64,000 bases of DNA from Tomocerus qinae (GCA_020055645.1 CM034546.1:140079875-140143874), one strand, 5' to 3'. Positions 1 through 11,572 are shown, counted from the first letter of the stretch. A program made the numbers and translations. Notes: a model not told the origin generated them from the sequence alone.

Positions 1-440
1 AAGAGTGATAGATGCATTCATTATTTTCTCCAAACCTGGAAGTTGAAAAATACTTTGTCAAAGTTCACAAAATAAGAAAATCCATTATAATCATGAATTT
101 TAATTTAAGAAATGTAGAATAGTCGACAGCTGGGGCAAATAGTAAAACCCTCTGTGACAACCTTCAAAAAAGGAGCAACTTTGAAGTAAAAAATTAAAAG
201 ATGAAAATATTATTCTTTTGTTCCCACTAAAATTATTTCGTCCACTATCCCCATGTTATTCGTACACTATGTTGCATTTACCAAATAAAATATTGTACTT
301 CAGATTGTGACCCAAAAAATTTTGAAAAATACGTAAACTACGCCTAACAATGTACACTTCAGATTCATATTATAAAATTAATCTATTTTTCATGCGATTT
401 TATAAAATTATCTAAACAAAAAGTCCGTACACTATCCCCA
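1..440. other. AT-rich sequence without a gene
   Basis: I see no coding pattern, RNA gene or repeat here. The sequence is AT-rich, with only short stop-broken frames. Confidence 0.6.
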
Positions 441-454
441 GTCTCCCCTGCATG

Positions 455-870
455 TGGAGTAGAATATGAAGTACGTGTGGAGTAGAATGTGGAGAAAGTA
501 TGGAGTAGAATATGGAGTACGTGTGGAGTAGAATATGGAGTACGTGTGGAGTAGAATATGGAGTACCGGTTGAGTAGAATATGGAGTACGTGTGGAGTAG
601 AATATGGAGTACCGGTTGAGTAGAATATGGAGTACGTGTGGAGTAGAATATGGAGTACGTGTGGAGTAGAATATGGAGTACGTGTGGAGTAGAATATGGA
701 GTACGTGTGGAATAGAATATGGAGTACGTGTGGAGTAGAATATGGAAGGTAAATGTGAATTAGTAAGTTTGGAGTAGAATATAGCGTAAGTGTGGAGTAA
801 TATATAGAGTAAGTGTGGAGTAATATATAGAGTAAGTAATACAATACTGAGTAGGACATAGAGTAGTGTA
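455..870. repeat. 23-bp minisatellite
   Basis: The unit is ggagtacgtg followed by tggagtagaatat, 23 bp in all; anchor triplets fall at 518, 541 and 564. Each unit is itself two similar halves (11+12 bp) built on tggagta. A variant with accggttg replaces acgtgtg in some units. The array decays after about 760 into looser copies. It stays open in two minus-strand frames because the unit lacks stops there; I do not consider it coding. Confidence 0.9.
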
Positions 871-879
871 AGTAGTACC

Positions 880-1470
880 AACCTCAAGGGAGCGTGAAGT
901 TATCCTTCACCCATCATGAAGTTACCCCCTGAAATTGTATGTCAAAATTTGATTGGGCATGCAATTACCCTTCAAAATTCTGCGTAGAATTGCCCCGTCA
1001 AAATCCCACCTCTTGGGCACTTGCGCATCAAAATCCCATCTACTGTGCACTTGCCCATCAAAAACCCACTTACTGTTCACTTGCCCATCAAAATCCCACC
1101 TGCCGTTATGTTATGTTACCCGTAAAAATATCACCTGCTGTGAAATTACCCTTTCCCTGTAAAGTTACCACTAAAAGTTCTACTTGTGAAATTACAGTTA
1201 AAACTTTTCTTCGAAATTAAACACAAAAAATCAACCTGTGGAATTACCCGTTGTAATTCCACCAGCGGACTTCCCCGTTATAATTCCACCAGTGGAATTA
1301 CCCGTTATAATTCCACCAGTGGAATTACCCGTTATAATTCCACCAGCGGAATTACCCGTTATAATTCCACCAGCGGAATTACCCGTTATAATTCCGCCTG
1401 TGAAATTACCCCTAAAATCATCTGCGAAATAAGCCGTAAAAATTCCACCTGGTTTTTGTTTATTTGGGAG
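880..1470. repeat. Compound 30-bp and 27-bp minisatellite
   Basis: Two related repeat blocks lie in one stretch. The 30-bp block has ttgcgcatca-type starts at 1021, 1051 and 1081. The 27-bp block (about 1235-1410) has gaattacccg starts at 1295 and 1322 and continues to about 1400. The 27-bp unit keeps two plus-strand frames open by being a multiple of three. No signal peptide, domain or non-repetitive core suggests a real protein. Confidence 0.85.
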
Positions 1471-1477
1471 CAGGCTC

Positions 1478-1511
1478 TCGTGTAGTCCGGATTTGCATCC
1501 CGACTACACGA
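1478..1511. repeat. Short hairpin
   Basis: TCGTGTAGTC at 1478-1487 faces its exact complement at 1502-1511 across a 14-nt loop. The stem can be lengthened by three bases with one mismatch. It sits between two minisatellite fields. No function can be assigned. Confidence 0.6.
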
Positions 1512-1584
1512 AAGAAATTATGTTATAGTTTATGTTATAGTTCATGGGAAGTTATCTAGATGTGTAATCGGGAGTCGGCTGTAA

Positions 1585-2010
1585 TGTAGTTAGATATTGT
1601 GTTGGTGGAAGTCGGGTATTGTGTTAGTGGGAGTCGGATATTGTGTTGGTTGGATTCGCGTATTGTGTTAGTCGAAGTCGGGTATTGTGTTGGTGGGAGT
1701 CGGGTATTGTATCGGTGGTAGTCGGGTATTGTGCTAGTGGGAGTCGGGTATTGTATCGGTAGGTGCCGAGTATTGGGTTGGTGGGAGTCGGATTTTGTGT
1801 TTGGTGGTAGTCGTGTATTGGCTAGTGGGAGTCGCGTATTGTGTTGGTTGGAGTCGGATATTGTGTTGGTGGGAGTCGGATATTGTGTTGGTTGGATTCG
1901 GGTATTGTGTTAGTAGGAGTCGGGTATTATGTTTGTGGGAGTCGGGTATTGTATCGGTGGGTTCGGGTATTATATTGGTGGGAGTCGGGTATTGTATCGG
2001 TGGGAGTTAG
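1585..2010. repeat. 22-bp minisatellite
   Basis: The unit gtcgggtattgtgttggtgg plus ga recurs every 22 bp (for example 1611, 1633, 1655), with common variants gtatcggtggg and ttggtt. About 18-19 copies are recognisable. Frames on the plus strand stay open but encode only the shifted repeat. Confidence 0.88.
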
Positions 2011-2324
2011 GTCATCTTTGCATTGGAGTGGAAGAAGAGAGCGAAGGCTTATAGTAAAGGGAGGCTTATGTTAAAGGGAGTCGTATGGTCGCAGCATTAG
2101 CATCCGCAGACGACAACACCACAACAGCTTACCATATACGATATGCGGAAGTGCGGTAGAAAGTCAGCGGAGAAACAGCATAAGTATTTAATGTAAGGAG
2201 AATGTAAGAGAAGACAAAGATAAAGTTTGAATAAATACTCTTGTAATAAAAACTATGTAGTAATTTACTATTTAACCTATGCTGTATGGATAAGTAACCG
2301 TCCAATTTGCCTCCGGTTAGTGAG
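2011..2324. other. No gene seen
   Basis: Unique-looking AT-rich sequence between the 22-bp array and the 1.1 kb transposon. I see no coding frame. Confidence 0.5.
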
Positions 2325-2333
2325 ATTATATTA

Positions 2334-3446
2334 GGGTGCTATTTAATGTGTCCCTGAAAAAATTTAAAAGTCCCTGAAAAATAATTGAAACGGTCAATTG
2401 CTGACTATGTCCCTTCGTTTTATTAATGGGTCCCTATGTAATTATTTAAAAAGTCCCTACAAATGCTTAAATGGTACATGGACCAATTAGTGTGGTGTTG
2501 TCAACGTCATTTCTAGTATAAGACTACACAAGGAAATGAATATTATGTTAAGATGAGAACTTGGAGGTACAACATAGTTTGTATTAATTTCTAATTACCC
2601 TTGCCATAGACTGTTAGACGGTTAGAGGTGCACAATCAGATAAGCTGAAATAAACGACCTAGTTCACTATGTCTAGAATCTCCCAATTGTCTCCAACTCA
2701 CTGCACAATTAAGATATTGACGCGTCTTCTGTTCTATTACTTCTCAACTAACATAATATAGCTTCGACACAGAGGAAACATAACCATTGATATTTCAATA
2801 TTCAGCTGAAAAAAGATTAGATTGGACTTTTTTGAAAAAATACGAGACCTAAGAAGAATCTAATAGATCCCTTCTTACTTTATGGACTCAAAGATCTGTG
2901 AATTTAAGCAGCAGTGTGGAAGTGTGCTACTGTTAGTGCAAACAGAGTAAAATGTCCGTGTAAGCCAAATATGGTATCCAATTAAGGCAGAGGTTGCATA
3001 TTTTAAAAATCGCGCCATTAAATACACAGGGCATACCTGACCCAGAGTTTGAGGGACCTAACCTAATTAAAACAATAACATTAAGATGTATTTGCGTAAC
3101 CTCTGCCTTACTTCAACCCAAAATTTGATTTTCGATGAAGGGGGTGTGTTTTTATTTTTCCAACAAGTGTTCACTTCCACCTTTAAAAAATTATTTGAAG
3201 CGAAAGAAGGAATTAAAAAACTTCTTAAAAACATTTCTAGTAATGACATTTCAGAGCTAATGGCTTTCATTATTTTAAGTAAGTAAGACAACTATTTGTC
3301 CATGTACCATTTCAACATTTGCAGGGACTTTTTAAATAATTCCATAGGGACCCATTAATAAAACGATAGGACAAAATCAGCAATTGACGTTTCAATTATT
3401 TTTCAGGGACTTTTAAATTTTTTCAGGGACCCATTAAATATATCCC
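2334..3446. mobile_element. 1.1 kb non-autonomous DNA transposon, long TIRs
   Basis: The 9-bp direct repeat ATTATATTA flanks the element at 2325-2333 and 3447-3455. Both ends begin GGG (left GGGTGCTATTTAATG, right complement GGGATATATTTAATG). The TIRs run about 150 bp and contain repeated tccctgaaaa motifs. A 9-bp duplication with G-rich ends suits Mutator-like or Merlin-like elements; no transposase is encoded, so the superfamily is inferred only. The 66-74 residue frames near 3067-3291 match nothing I recognise. A smaller MITE is nested inside at about 2983-3119. Confidence 0.85.
2983..3119 (-). mobile_element. Nested MITE, copy 1
   Basis: On the minus strand it reads GGTTGAAGTAAGGCA and then a body shared with 19777-19919, including ttaggttaggt-type and tatgccctgtgta segments. 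Its inner copy of the terminal sequence is altered (aaggcagaggttgca at the low-coordinate end). The second copy, with cleaner ends, defines the family as about 140 bp. It lies inside the 1.1 kb element, so it inserted later. Confidence 0.7.
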
Positions 3447-3461
3447 ATTATATTAAAGGAG

Positions 3462-5650
3462 TCATACCATTACGATGAAATCATGATTACGGTTTTTGTT
3501 CTTTGTTTTTTGAGATAAACCGATACTTCTGGCTTTCTGCCACCATGCCCTGGGTTTTATGGCATCCTTTCGTAACTGTGTTTTGACATCATTAATTTGG
3601 ATTATATCCTTGTCCATGGTGTTATTTTCTGTTTGTAAAACCTGACTTTGTGCTTCAGCTTCTTCCAATTGGAACTTTGTATCGTGGTTGTCACCTCGAA
3701 GTGTTTGTAGATCTCGGTTCAGCTCCTCGTTGTAACTCGCTCTCGTGTGTTGTTGTACCGTTCTTCCAGATCATCGAATTGGTTTTGGAGAGTCCGATTG
3801 TCTTGTCTCAATTCTATATGTTCACTAAACAGCTCGAGTAGACGAGTGTGTTCGTTATCGTACAATGTTTCGACGGATTCTAATTTCTCTTTTGTCTTTT
3901 CATGGCTCATAGCCGTTTTGGTAAGTTTCAGGGCATGAAAAAGGCAAAAAGCTACCTTTTTGCCCTTTTGCTTGCCTTTTTGCCTAGCAAAATCAGCAAA
4001 AAGGTGCCTTTTTGCTGTTAAATGGGGTAATAAGCAATTTCGACATGTTAACCAAGGATGTGAACAAGAAATACAATTTTAAAAAACAGCAATTCTTAAG
4101 TATCATGAAAAATTCGGTCATTCGTTAGACAATAAGACAATCGAAAACAGCAAACTAACATTGTATACAATTTTAAAAAACATATAAGATTGTTTTCTGC
4201 TACGATAAAAGCTAATGGAAAAACGGGAAGGCAAGAACCTAACAGTAACAGTCAAATACTGGATATTTTGGTGGAGTAGATTTTCGACCTTGCTCATGTT
4301 TTATTATACGGTTTGTCAAAAATACATTATAGTTCACTTTAAATTGTTTAGTATTAGTAATAAATACCATAATAATCAAAAAACTAATTAGTATCTGCAT
4401 ATTATCTGAATATTTGAATGTGTAGGACGGTCTACAAAAGTTAGCTTCAATGAAGTTTCATAGGTGGCGGCGGCTACTCCAAAAAGGCAAAAAGCACAAA
4501 AAGGTGGCTTTTTCATGACTTGGTAAGTTTAGTGGATGTGAGGACAAGTTTGTTATTTATGTCTAAACCACATAATTATGTAGTGGTGGTTTAAAATTCT
4601 TTTTGTAATTCTACAGCTCGATTATATTTCGAGTAAATGTTCAGATAACTGGACCGACACACTTTGTTCCACTGTTTTAAGTTGGTACATTCTAGCTTGA
4701 GCTGGAGGTATTGTTCGTGGGAACTTTTGTGTTCAGTAATGTGAACAGACTGGCTGTCTTCACAATTGTTTAGGAAATTTAAAGAGTCCATTTTTGGTTG
4801 AAGAAAAGACTTTAACAGTATCAATGCGAGAGGAATTGTAGATTGGTTGAATATCACAACACTGATTCTTTAACAGTGAAGACAAAGACTAATATATCGA
4901 AAGAAAAAATATAACATACATATATTCTTTTTCCTTGTTTAATAATAGTTATGGTGTGTATATGTAAATATTAGTTTGTGGGACATGCTTTCGCTTCTTC
5001 AACGGTATTTCCCTTTTTGGGATAGAATTGTCTTCCTGGAACCGATGGTGCGGTTAATTGGTAATACACGTAAACGCATACTGTTTATTTGCTTCTTCAA
5101 TTTTTCAATCGTAGATAACCTTTCAGTGTGGCTTTGGTTTTCTCTGCCCCAGTCTTACTCCACCTTTTCTTTTTCGTTCTGTTTTCGTTATAGTTTTAGT
5201 TCTTGAGTTTTGTTGAACCAGTATTTCATATCATCGTACAACATCTTTTCGCGGGCCGTCAATGTAGGACTGTGATCATGCAATGGGTGGAGGGTTGCCA
5301 AATTAGTGCTCTGGAGGGTATCTAGTTGATTCTGGAGCTCATTTCTTCTCTTTCAACTCCGTTGAAAAACGTTCTAAAAATTGTAATGGTTGAACTCGTA
5401 GGCTTGCGTACTGATTATTTTGGCAAATGGTAGCTTCTAATTTCACGATTGTAAGTTGGAGTTCTATATTATCCTCAGTTTTGGTATTATAGAGCTGTTG
5501 ATAATCATATCCTTGGTCAAAATAGTTGTCGGTTATATTATTTAGTTCTGGTATAGGTTCTGTAGCTAACAAGGAGGTCCTTAGCATGGGACTTAGCATG
5601 GGACTTAGTATGAGACTTAGCATGGGGCTTAGCATGGGACTTAGCATGGG
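3462..5650 (-). pseudogene. Decayed coiled-coil protein-coding region
   Basis: Three minus-strand blocks (5650-5340, 4857-4591, 3910-3462) encode heptad-rich, Glu/Gln/Asn/Leu-rich peptides typical of coiled coils, such as LRQDNRTLQNQFDDLEER. Coding continues across frame breaks. Near 3735-3760 the reading passes from one frame into another, and near 5340 and 5200 it does so again, which points to indels rather than introns. The first block starts with Met-Leu-Ser-Pro repeats from a 12-bp tandem repeat. A hAT-type MITE interrupts it at 3929-4522. I do not recognise the family. It could be a host gene relic or a transposon accessory gene. Confidence 0.5.
3929..4522. mobile_element. hAT-type MITE, 594 bp
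   Basis: The 8-bp direct repeat GTAAGTTT lies at 3921-3928 and 4523-4530. The ends are CAGGGCATGAAAAAGGC and, on the other strand, CAAGTCATGAAAAAGCC, which fit the CA(G/A)-type hAT terminus with 8-bp duplication. Subterminal runs of aaaggcaaaaag recur in both orientations. No coding capacity. A related end reappears at 58476, next to the large satellite. Confidence 0.85.
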
Positions 5651-5700
5651 ATGGGCCTTAGCATGGGACTTAGCATGGGGCTTAGCATGGGGACTGACCA
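5575..5700. repeat. 12-bp tandem repeat
   Basis: The unit cttagcatggga is repeated about nine times with small insertions (one atgggc). On the minus strand it encodes Met-Leu-Ser-Pro repeats at the start of the coiled-coil relic. Confidence 0.85.
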
Positions 5701-6045
5701 GAGGGTGCGTAGAATTTGAATTCTAATGATAACTGGTTGCTCTTCAATGCTACCATACATGCAATAAACAGATTTAGTATAAGTTATTCCATTGCAAAGA
5801 TATATGTGCTAATACTAATAGTGAACGATCAGACGACCGCAGAGTGACAGCGACAAATTTATAAGGATACTACGTAAACTTCGATCGTAATAAATATAGA
5901 GCAGAAGATTAGTGTTATCCAAAATAATAAAGGCAAATAAACATTTTAAAAAACTGGTACATTTTTTTGTAAAAATGGAGTAACCTTTTTTGTTTTCCGC
6001 CCAATATACATTGGATATAGAAGCATATATTAATCATGGAAATAC

Positions 6046-6432
6046 CTTTTGATGTAGGCTTGTTTGTTCTTAAAGGAGTCCACTTTGCATATGGTAATGG
6101 CACATCAGAATTCCCCCAATAATTAACAAATAATTTATTATTCAATGCCAAGTCCACATCAGGATAATATGGGGACATAGGAGACTCCATGTTAACATAA
6201 ATATATGGTAGTACTTTGGATACATTAACCCACATTATATTTTCCAAATTTTCAATACAATTTTCGGGTGATACAACGGCATCGTACTTTGTAATGTTTG
6301 TAATTTTCTTACATTCTGCTTCTTCAAATACGCACAAATTGTTAGTGTGGTAACTAGCTGGACACCTCCAGTCAAAAGAATTTATTGGGTATCCGTGTCC
6401 ATTCCATTCGCTTTTTTTAATAAACACCAATA
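6046..6432 (-). CDS. Alpha-1,3-fucosyltransferase, exon with N-terminal domain
   Basis: The exon encodes the N-terminal (Glyco_tran_10_N-like) domain of a GDP-fucose-dependent alpha-1,3-fucosyltransferase, a Golgi type II membrane enzyme that fucosylates glycans. Visible hallmarks are a CP....NN..C segment, a DAVV strand, and YVNMESP followed by SDVPLPYAKWTP. Acceptor AG at 6434-6433 and donor GT at 6045-6044 give a phase 1-1 exon. It joins in frame to the exon ending at 12229 (G + TA makes Val, then LVFIKKSEW). Reading past the donor gives unrelated residues and a stop, so translation of the unspliced frame is misleading. The catalytic C-terminal exon with the donor-binding motif is not seen here and should lie further downstream on the minus strand, or be lost. 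Confidence 0.75.
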
Positions 6433-6442
6433 CTAATTTTGG

Positions 6443-7400
6443 CTAAAATAAAAAAGTGTAACAAAATTAAATTACAGTTTAAAAAATTTAAAAAAAACCG
6501 ATACGTATATAGAAGACAATACGTACACTTTACGTTCGTTAATTCAGAATATATTTTTAAAATACATATACCAAAAGTTGGTCGCTTAAAACATAAATTT
6601 TTTTTCAGTAGAGGTTTCCCACAATTGGTGACCGGTCACTAAGTTAACATGAATAGGTATTGAAATGACTACAGTACCTGCCTGTGTTATCCTGGAATTG
6701 TGGGAAACGTCTATTGTTGATCTAAATTCAACGATTCGTTTCGGATATTCCCATTTCCTACATATTTTTCTTGGACACCTGGGAAATAGTGGGAAAATGG
6801 GAAATTTCTGGGAAATGAAAAACCTAGGTGCGAAATAATAATGATTGGCCCACGAGATCTAAGCGGCAATCATCCTTTCAAGTCCCACAAATCAAATTAG
6901 TTTAAAGGCTAAAGTTAAAGAGAGAAAAGGCGTAAACTAAGGGACATTTAAAATTTCCATCAGCCTTCTTACTCTCTCATAGTGTCACTATCCAGTCCAA
7001 TAAAATCAACCTCCTAATTAACTTAAGTAGTATTATTAGTCTTCTAGTGAATTTAGGGCTTACTAAAGCAACTCTTAGTACCTCTTAAAATTTCTACGCT
7101 CCCTAGATGCTGCACCACTGTACTGAAAACTGATTCTTTCTTTACACTCATACATTCTATTCACATGCTTCCCACATTCCCCACTGGGAAATGGGAAATG
7201 TCCCACTTCTTTCATTTCCCACTCGAAACTATGGATTTAGATTCACAGTTGATGTGACATCACCTAGCAATCAGCAACAAGACAAAAATCAAAACATTAA
7301 AGATTTTACTTTGTTTCGTGTGCCCGTTATTGACCTTGTTGATTTGCGAATGATATGTCTCTGTCTGCGGTATTGATGATATAAATAATAAAGACGATCA
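6443..7400 (-). other. Presumed fucosyltransferase intron, proximal part
   Basis: Noncoding. It contains a short inverted pair (gtttcccacaatt near 6614 and aattgtgggaaac near 6694) and several ttcccac/gtgggaaa motifs up to 7210. I see no gene. Confidence 0.5.
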
Positions 7401-7414
7401 AAGAGTGAGAAATA

Positions 7415-7600
7415 TATTTTCACAATACGTATACAGTGTATATTTTGACAATACGTATACAGTATATGTTTTGACAATACGTATGCAGTATATATTTTGA
7501 CAATGCGTTTACAGTATATATTTTGACAATACATATACAATATATATTTTTACAATGCGTACACAGTATTTATTTTGACAATGCATATACAGTAAATATT
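7415..7600. repeat. 26-bp tandem repeat
   Basis: The unit ttttgacaatacgtatacag plus tatata recurs every 26 bp (gaca at 7447 and 7473), about seven copies with drift. It lies just beyond the 3' end of the adjacent non-LTR element. Confidence 0.85.
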
Positions 7601-7605
7601 TGTAA

Positions 7606-10600
7606 TGTAATGTAATGTGGTTTTATTCTTGGAAAGGTTACAGGCAGCTTTGCAGCTGGAAGAGTAGCCTAGAAATACAATGAGTTTAAAAGATTACAGA
7701 TAATTATAGATAAAACTTAAATTCTATAGACTATATCATTATTTAACTTAATTTCACCGTGGTCATACATAGTATTTAGTGTACTTACAATTCGGGGGAT
7801 ACATGAATTTTCGTATCTCTTTTTGATTTTAGGCCCAAATGGTTTGAGTAAATATATTCTAGGTTTTCTGGTTTGTCTATTTTCATTAACGTAGTAAGGG
7901 GGTAACATGCTTCTAAATCTTTCAGAATTTATAATTTGGAAGCCTAATTTTAACAACAAAGTTTTTCTGCGATCTTCTAGCGTTTGTATATTTAATTGTG
8001 CGCTATATTGATTGTACTGAGCCCATGAGATTTTAAGATTCTTAATTATAGAAATAGCTCTTTTCTGTACATGTTCAATATCTTCGTTGAGGTTATTTGG
8101 TATTGCTGGGCCCCATAGCGTGCATGCATATTCAAGGGTAGGTCTAATGTAGCATATATAAGCGTGCAAAAGCTCATCTTCGCTAAATCCATATCTTTTG
8201 AGATTTTGTAACATATATAGTTTTGATGAGGCAATTTTAATTATGTTTTCAACATGCAGATCGTACTTCAACTTATCAGTAATGGTTACCCCTAATAACT
8301 TTACATTTGACATTCTTTGTATTTCCACATTATCGATTTGAAAATTCCATGTATCACTTACTGACTTGTCCTTCGAAAAATCAAGCACCATATAAGCACA
8401 CTTTTTTGGGTTAAAACTCATATTTCTTTCTCTAACCCATGTATTCATATCGTTAAGCATGGCTTGGCCCTGAGGATTTTTATTTTTCACTATTTCGGCT
8501 ACTGTTGTATCGTCAACGAAACCATATATAGAAAATTTGTCTTTCTTATACTTTTCCTCAAATTTTTGAAAAACTGGGTTGATTTGGGCCACAAAACATA
8601 AACCTGATGACTTCGTTCCCTGAGGCGTCCCACAAGTGCATGATGAACTGCTAGAAACTGTTTTACCACACTTAACCTTTTGGGTTCTATTGGCTAAAAA
8701 ACTTATAAACCACATTATAGTGAAAAGATCGGTCTTACATTCGTTGTATAGGTAATTTATTAGAAGTGAGTGGTCAACTAACTCATAGGCCTTAGAAATA
8801 TCGAATATATATAATATAATGATTGTACCAGTTGTTTCCAGTGCGGATAAAACATATTGCATTAAATTTACTAGGTAGTGACTAGTGCTACAACCTTTCT
8901 GCGACCCGTACTGGTTCTTGCTTACGTGTTTATTAAGTGTTTTATTTAATCTAGAGCACATAACATTTTCTAATAAGTGAGCAAAAGGGCTCGTGATCGA
9001 TAAAGGTCGTAAATCGTTTAATGTTTTAATGCTTTTAACTTTGGGCAAAGATGTAATTGTAGCTTCCTTCCAAATATTTGGTACTATGCAAGTTTCAAAA
9101 CTCGCGTTCATTATGTGTGCCACAATTTCACATAATTCTAAAGCAAACTCTTTTATGATATCTATTTTCAAAGATTCAGGTGGTACTGACTTTTTAGTGT
9201 CTAATTTCAGTATATACTTATATACCTCATAGTCGGAGACTACAGATGGTGGAAAAGATTCTATTCTTAATTTTGGCAAATAGTTTGGAGGTAATCCTGG
9301 AAACGTGTTGGCTGTTTTTGTGTGGTGCTCATTAACTATATTTAATGTTTTTTGAAGGTTGGGGGGATTTTCTTGGTCTACAATTAGCGCAATTGTGCTA
9401 AATAGTGTACTTGGATCATTTTTGACATTACATAAATTTTTAACGAGTTTGTACCATGAGCCAGTAAAATTAAGTATAGTCTCTGATTTCTGAGTCCTAA
9501 CCTTTTGCTTCGCTGTTCTAATTTCTATTTTAATTTGATTTCGTACAATTTTCCATCTACTGTCTTTACTTCTGTGTAGCTTATTTTTATGTGATAGTAG
9601 TTTTTTAATTCTGCTTGTCATCTATGGCTTATCGTTGTTCTTAATAATTTTGCTTTTAGTAGGAAAGCTCTGCTCAAAATATTGATTTAACCTATTCGAA
9701 AAAATTATTGCTTTATCATTAACATTTTCATTGTTAAGCACGTCTTCCCATGTTTCATTGATTAATAATTCTAAGAACACATTTTTTCCGGCTACTGTCA
9801 TTGGCCTATAGTTAATCCTTGTCTTAGTTTGGGTTGAGTAACAGTTTAGTAAGTTAGGTTTACATAATATTGATATGTGCTTTGAATTTCCTAATGGTGG
9901 CAAGGATTCTACTTTACTATAAATGTGCGGTATATTTGTTAAAATTTTATCTAAGGCAGACATGGACCCATCGTTCTTATAAAAAGTTGGAAAACTAATT
10001 ATTTGCGTGAAACCGCAGTTATTACATAAGCTTTTAGTCTCAAAGTCATTAAAATCACCCGCGATTATAATTGCTGTGTTAGGGTTTTTTGCACGTACCT
10101 TGTCTACAGAATAGTAAATAAAATCTCTTAGCTCCGAATATGTACAACGTTCTTCGAGTTGTGTTGAGTTTGTAGTAGTTTTCTTTACAGTTGGTGTTGG
10201 ATAGTAGATTCCGCATATGGCTATTCCAGATATTTCTTTAGGTAACTTTTTAGGTCTTACGTACACCCACACCGCCTCAATATTATGTGGAACTAAAATA
10301 TCACTTAATTGTTTGTTAGAGAGATAATCATGTATATAAATAGATACTCCTCCTCCCGCTTTAAATTGTCTTTTATTTTCGTAACGGATGTAATTACCTA
10401 CATTTAGATCCGACGTTTCATGTTCCCAAGTTTCTGTGATGACTGCTATTTGTATGTTTTTCTCACTCATTTGGAGTTCCAGTTCATCCTTCTTGTTATT
10501 TAGTGATGTTGCGTTTGTCAGGAAAACATTTGGGAAAGTGTAGTTTGTTTCAGTTGTTTCAATTTCGGAATAAGTTGGGGATCTTTGAGACTGTTTGTAT

Positions 10601-10900
10601 GTCCTGTGTGCCCATCTGTATACTTTCTTCCATTGGTGGATCTTCCCCGCTCTATTCCCTCTGTGTTTGTGGATTCTCTTTTCATACGATGTAGGTCTCG
10701 GATTGCCTCTTAAGCGCCAAAGTTGATCTCTCGAATATTTTAAAATCATTTGGTCAAATTTTGATAAATTTTGGTGTTAGCTCTTCGGGTATGTGATTTT
10801 GTATTTTAAAAAATAAATAAATCAGCATGTCAGAATTGTGTTTGTACTTGCCTTTAGCAGTTGAGATAGGTTCAGGGTTGACGGGCTTGTTTGGTGAATT
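7606..10900 (-). mobile_element. Non-LTR retrotransposon, family 1 (copy 1)
   Basis: A nearly full APE-type non-LTR element on the minus strand. It has an endonuclease-RT open frame (10749-7717), a 3' UTR and a 3' tail of three ATTAC-like units (7606-7622), as in CR1/L2-type elements that end in short tandem repeats. The 5' limit is uncertain. Sequence similar to the upstream region also precedes copy 2 near 40.4 kb, so the 5' UTR extends to at least about 10.9 kb. It lies in the presumed fucosyltransferase intron in the gene's own orientation. Confidence 0.85.
7717..10749 (-). pseudogene. EN-RT polyprotein of non-LTR element, one nonsense codon
   Basis: The first 375 codons are an APE endonuclease: VITETWE, GGGVSIYI, GDFND near 10050 and a closing SALDKI...GNSKHISI block. 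After an in-frame TAG at 9622-9624 the same frame continues 634 codons as a reverse transcriptase, with LRPLSITSP, FDISKAYELVDH, GTPQGTKSS and the catalytic box YGFVDDTT (Val in place of the usual Ala), then a thumb and C-terminal region. The stop sits directly after KP, where related elements commonly have Trp, so TGG to TAG is likely. Apart from this codon the frame is open for about 1,010 codons, making this a young, recently disabled copy. Its product would nick target DNA and prime cDNA synthesis on the element RNA. Confidence 0.9.
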
Positions 10901-11570
10901 TCCCCATCACCAAATCCTATTACACTTTTAGGTGTACGCCCCTCAACCAACATATTTTTATTTTCGGTAATTTTGTGTGTCCAAGTGTTGACAAGTTTGG
11001 TTTCTCTGTTGGATTTAGTGTGACACTATTTATACTGTCTTTTTACTTTGTTTTACTACTAAAATACTTTAATTTTCGTCAATTTTTAACTAAAATAACA
11101 AGGAGGTATAAGATAGGTATAGGCAGCACAAACAACGCGCGCCAAGGATATGTAGCATCATATCATTTGTCACCTCACACACATACACATGAAATATCAG
11201 GATGTTACGGTGCCCACATCTTATAGAACAAACATTACAGGCGATGGCCGGATGTGTTTGGAGCAGAACAGCCAATGATAAAAAGGTACAAGCACCCAAA
11301 AAAGTCGTTGGCCACGGGTATATAAGGAACCCTTGAAGACGGAGACGGGAGGAGCACAGAGAGAGATTACCCGATAGAGAAGAGGAATACAGAAAAAAAA
11401 TAAAATGGGGCGATGGCAGTAAGAATTAGGGTAGACAGACACATTGGAGGACCAGCAGAGAGCCACGGGACACAGCGGAGAACCATCCGAGACAGCGGAG
11501 AGCTATCTGAGCAAAAGAGACTCAAGAGCCGAACCTGACAGTAAGGAGAATGAAACCGACAAAATGAATA
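10901..11570. other. No recognisable gene
   Basis: Short frames exist on both strands but none shows a domain, signal peptide or splice context I can support. Part of it may be the 5' region of the adjacent retrotransposon. Confidence 0.4.
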
Positions 11571-11572
11571 AG

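Noticed and set aside
383-887. Two minus-strand frames of about 150 codons
   Set aside because: They follow the 23-bp repeat and shift with it; not a gene.
3086-3286. Small frames inside the 1.1 kb element as a transposase
   Set aside because: Both strands are open over the same stretch and no motif is visible; the element is non-autonomous.
5915-6045. Extra C-terminal residues of the fucosyltransferase frame (after the TSK segment)
   Set aside because: A good donor site GGTATT lies at 6046/6045 and the following residues do not resemble the family, so this is read-through into an intron.
8993-9232. Plus-strand frame within the first non-LTR element
   Set aside because: It is the antisense shadow of the RT coding sequence.
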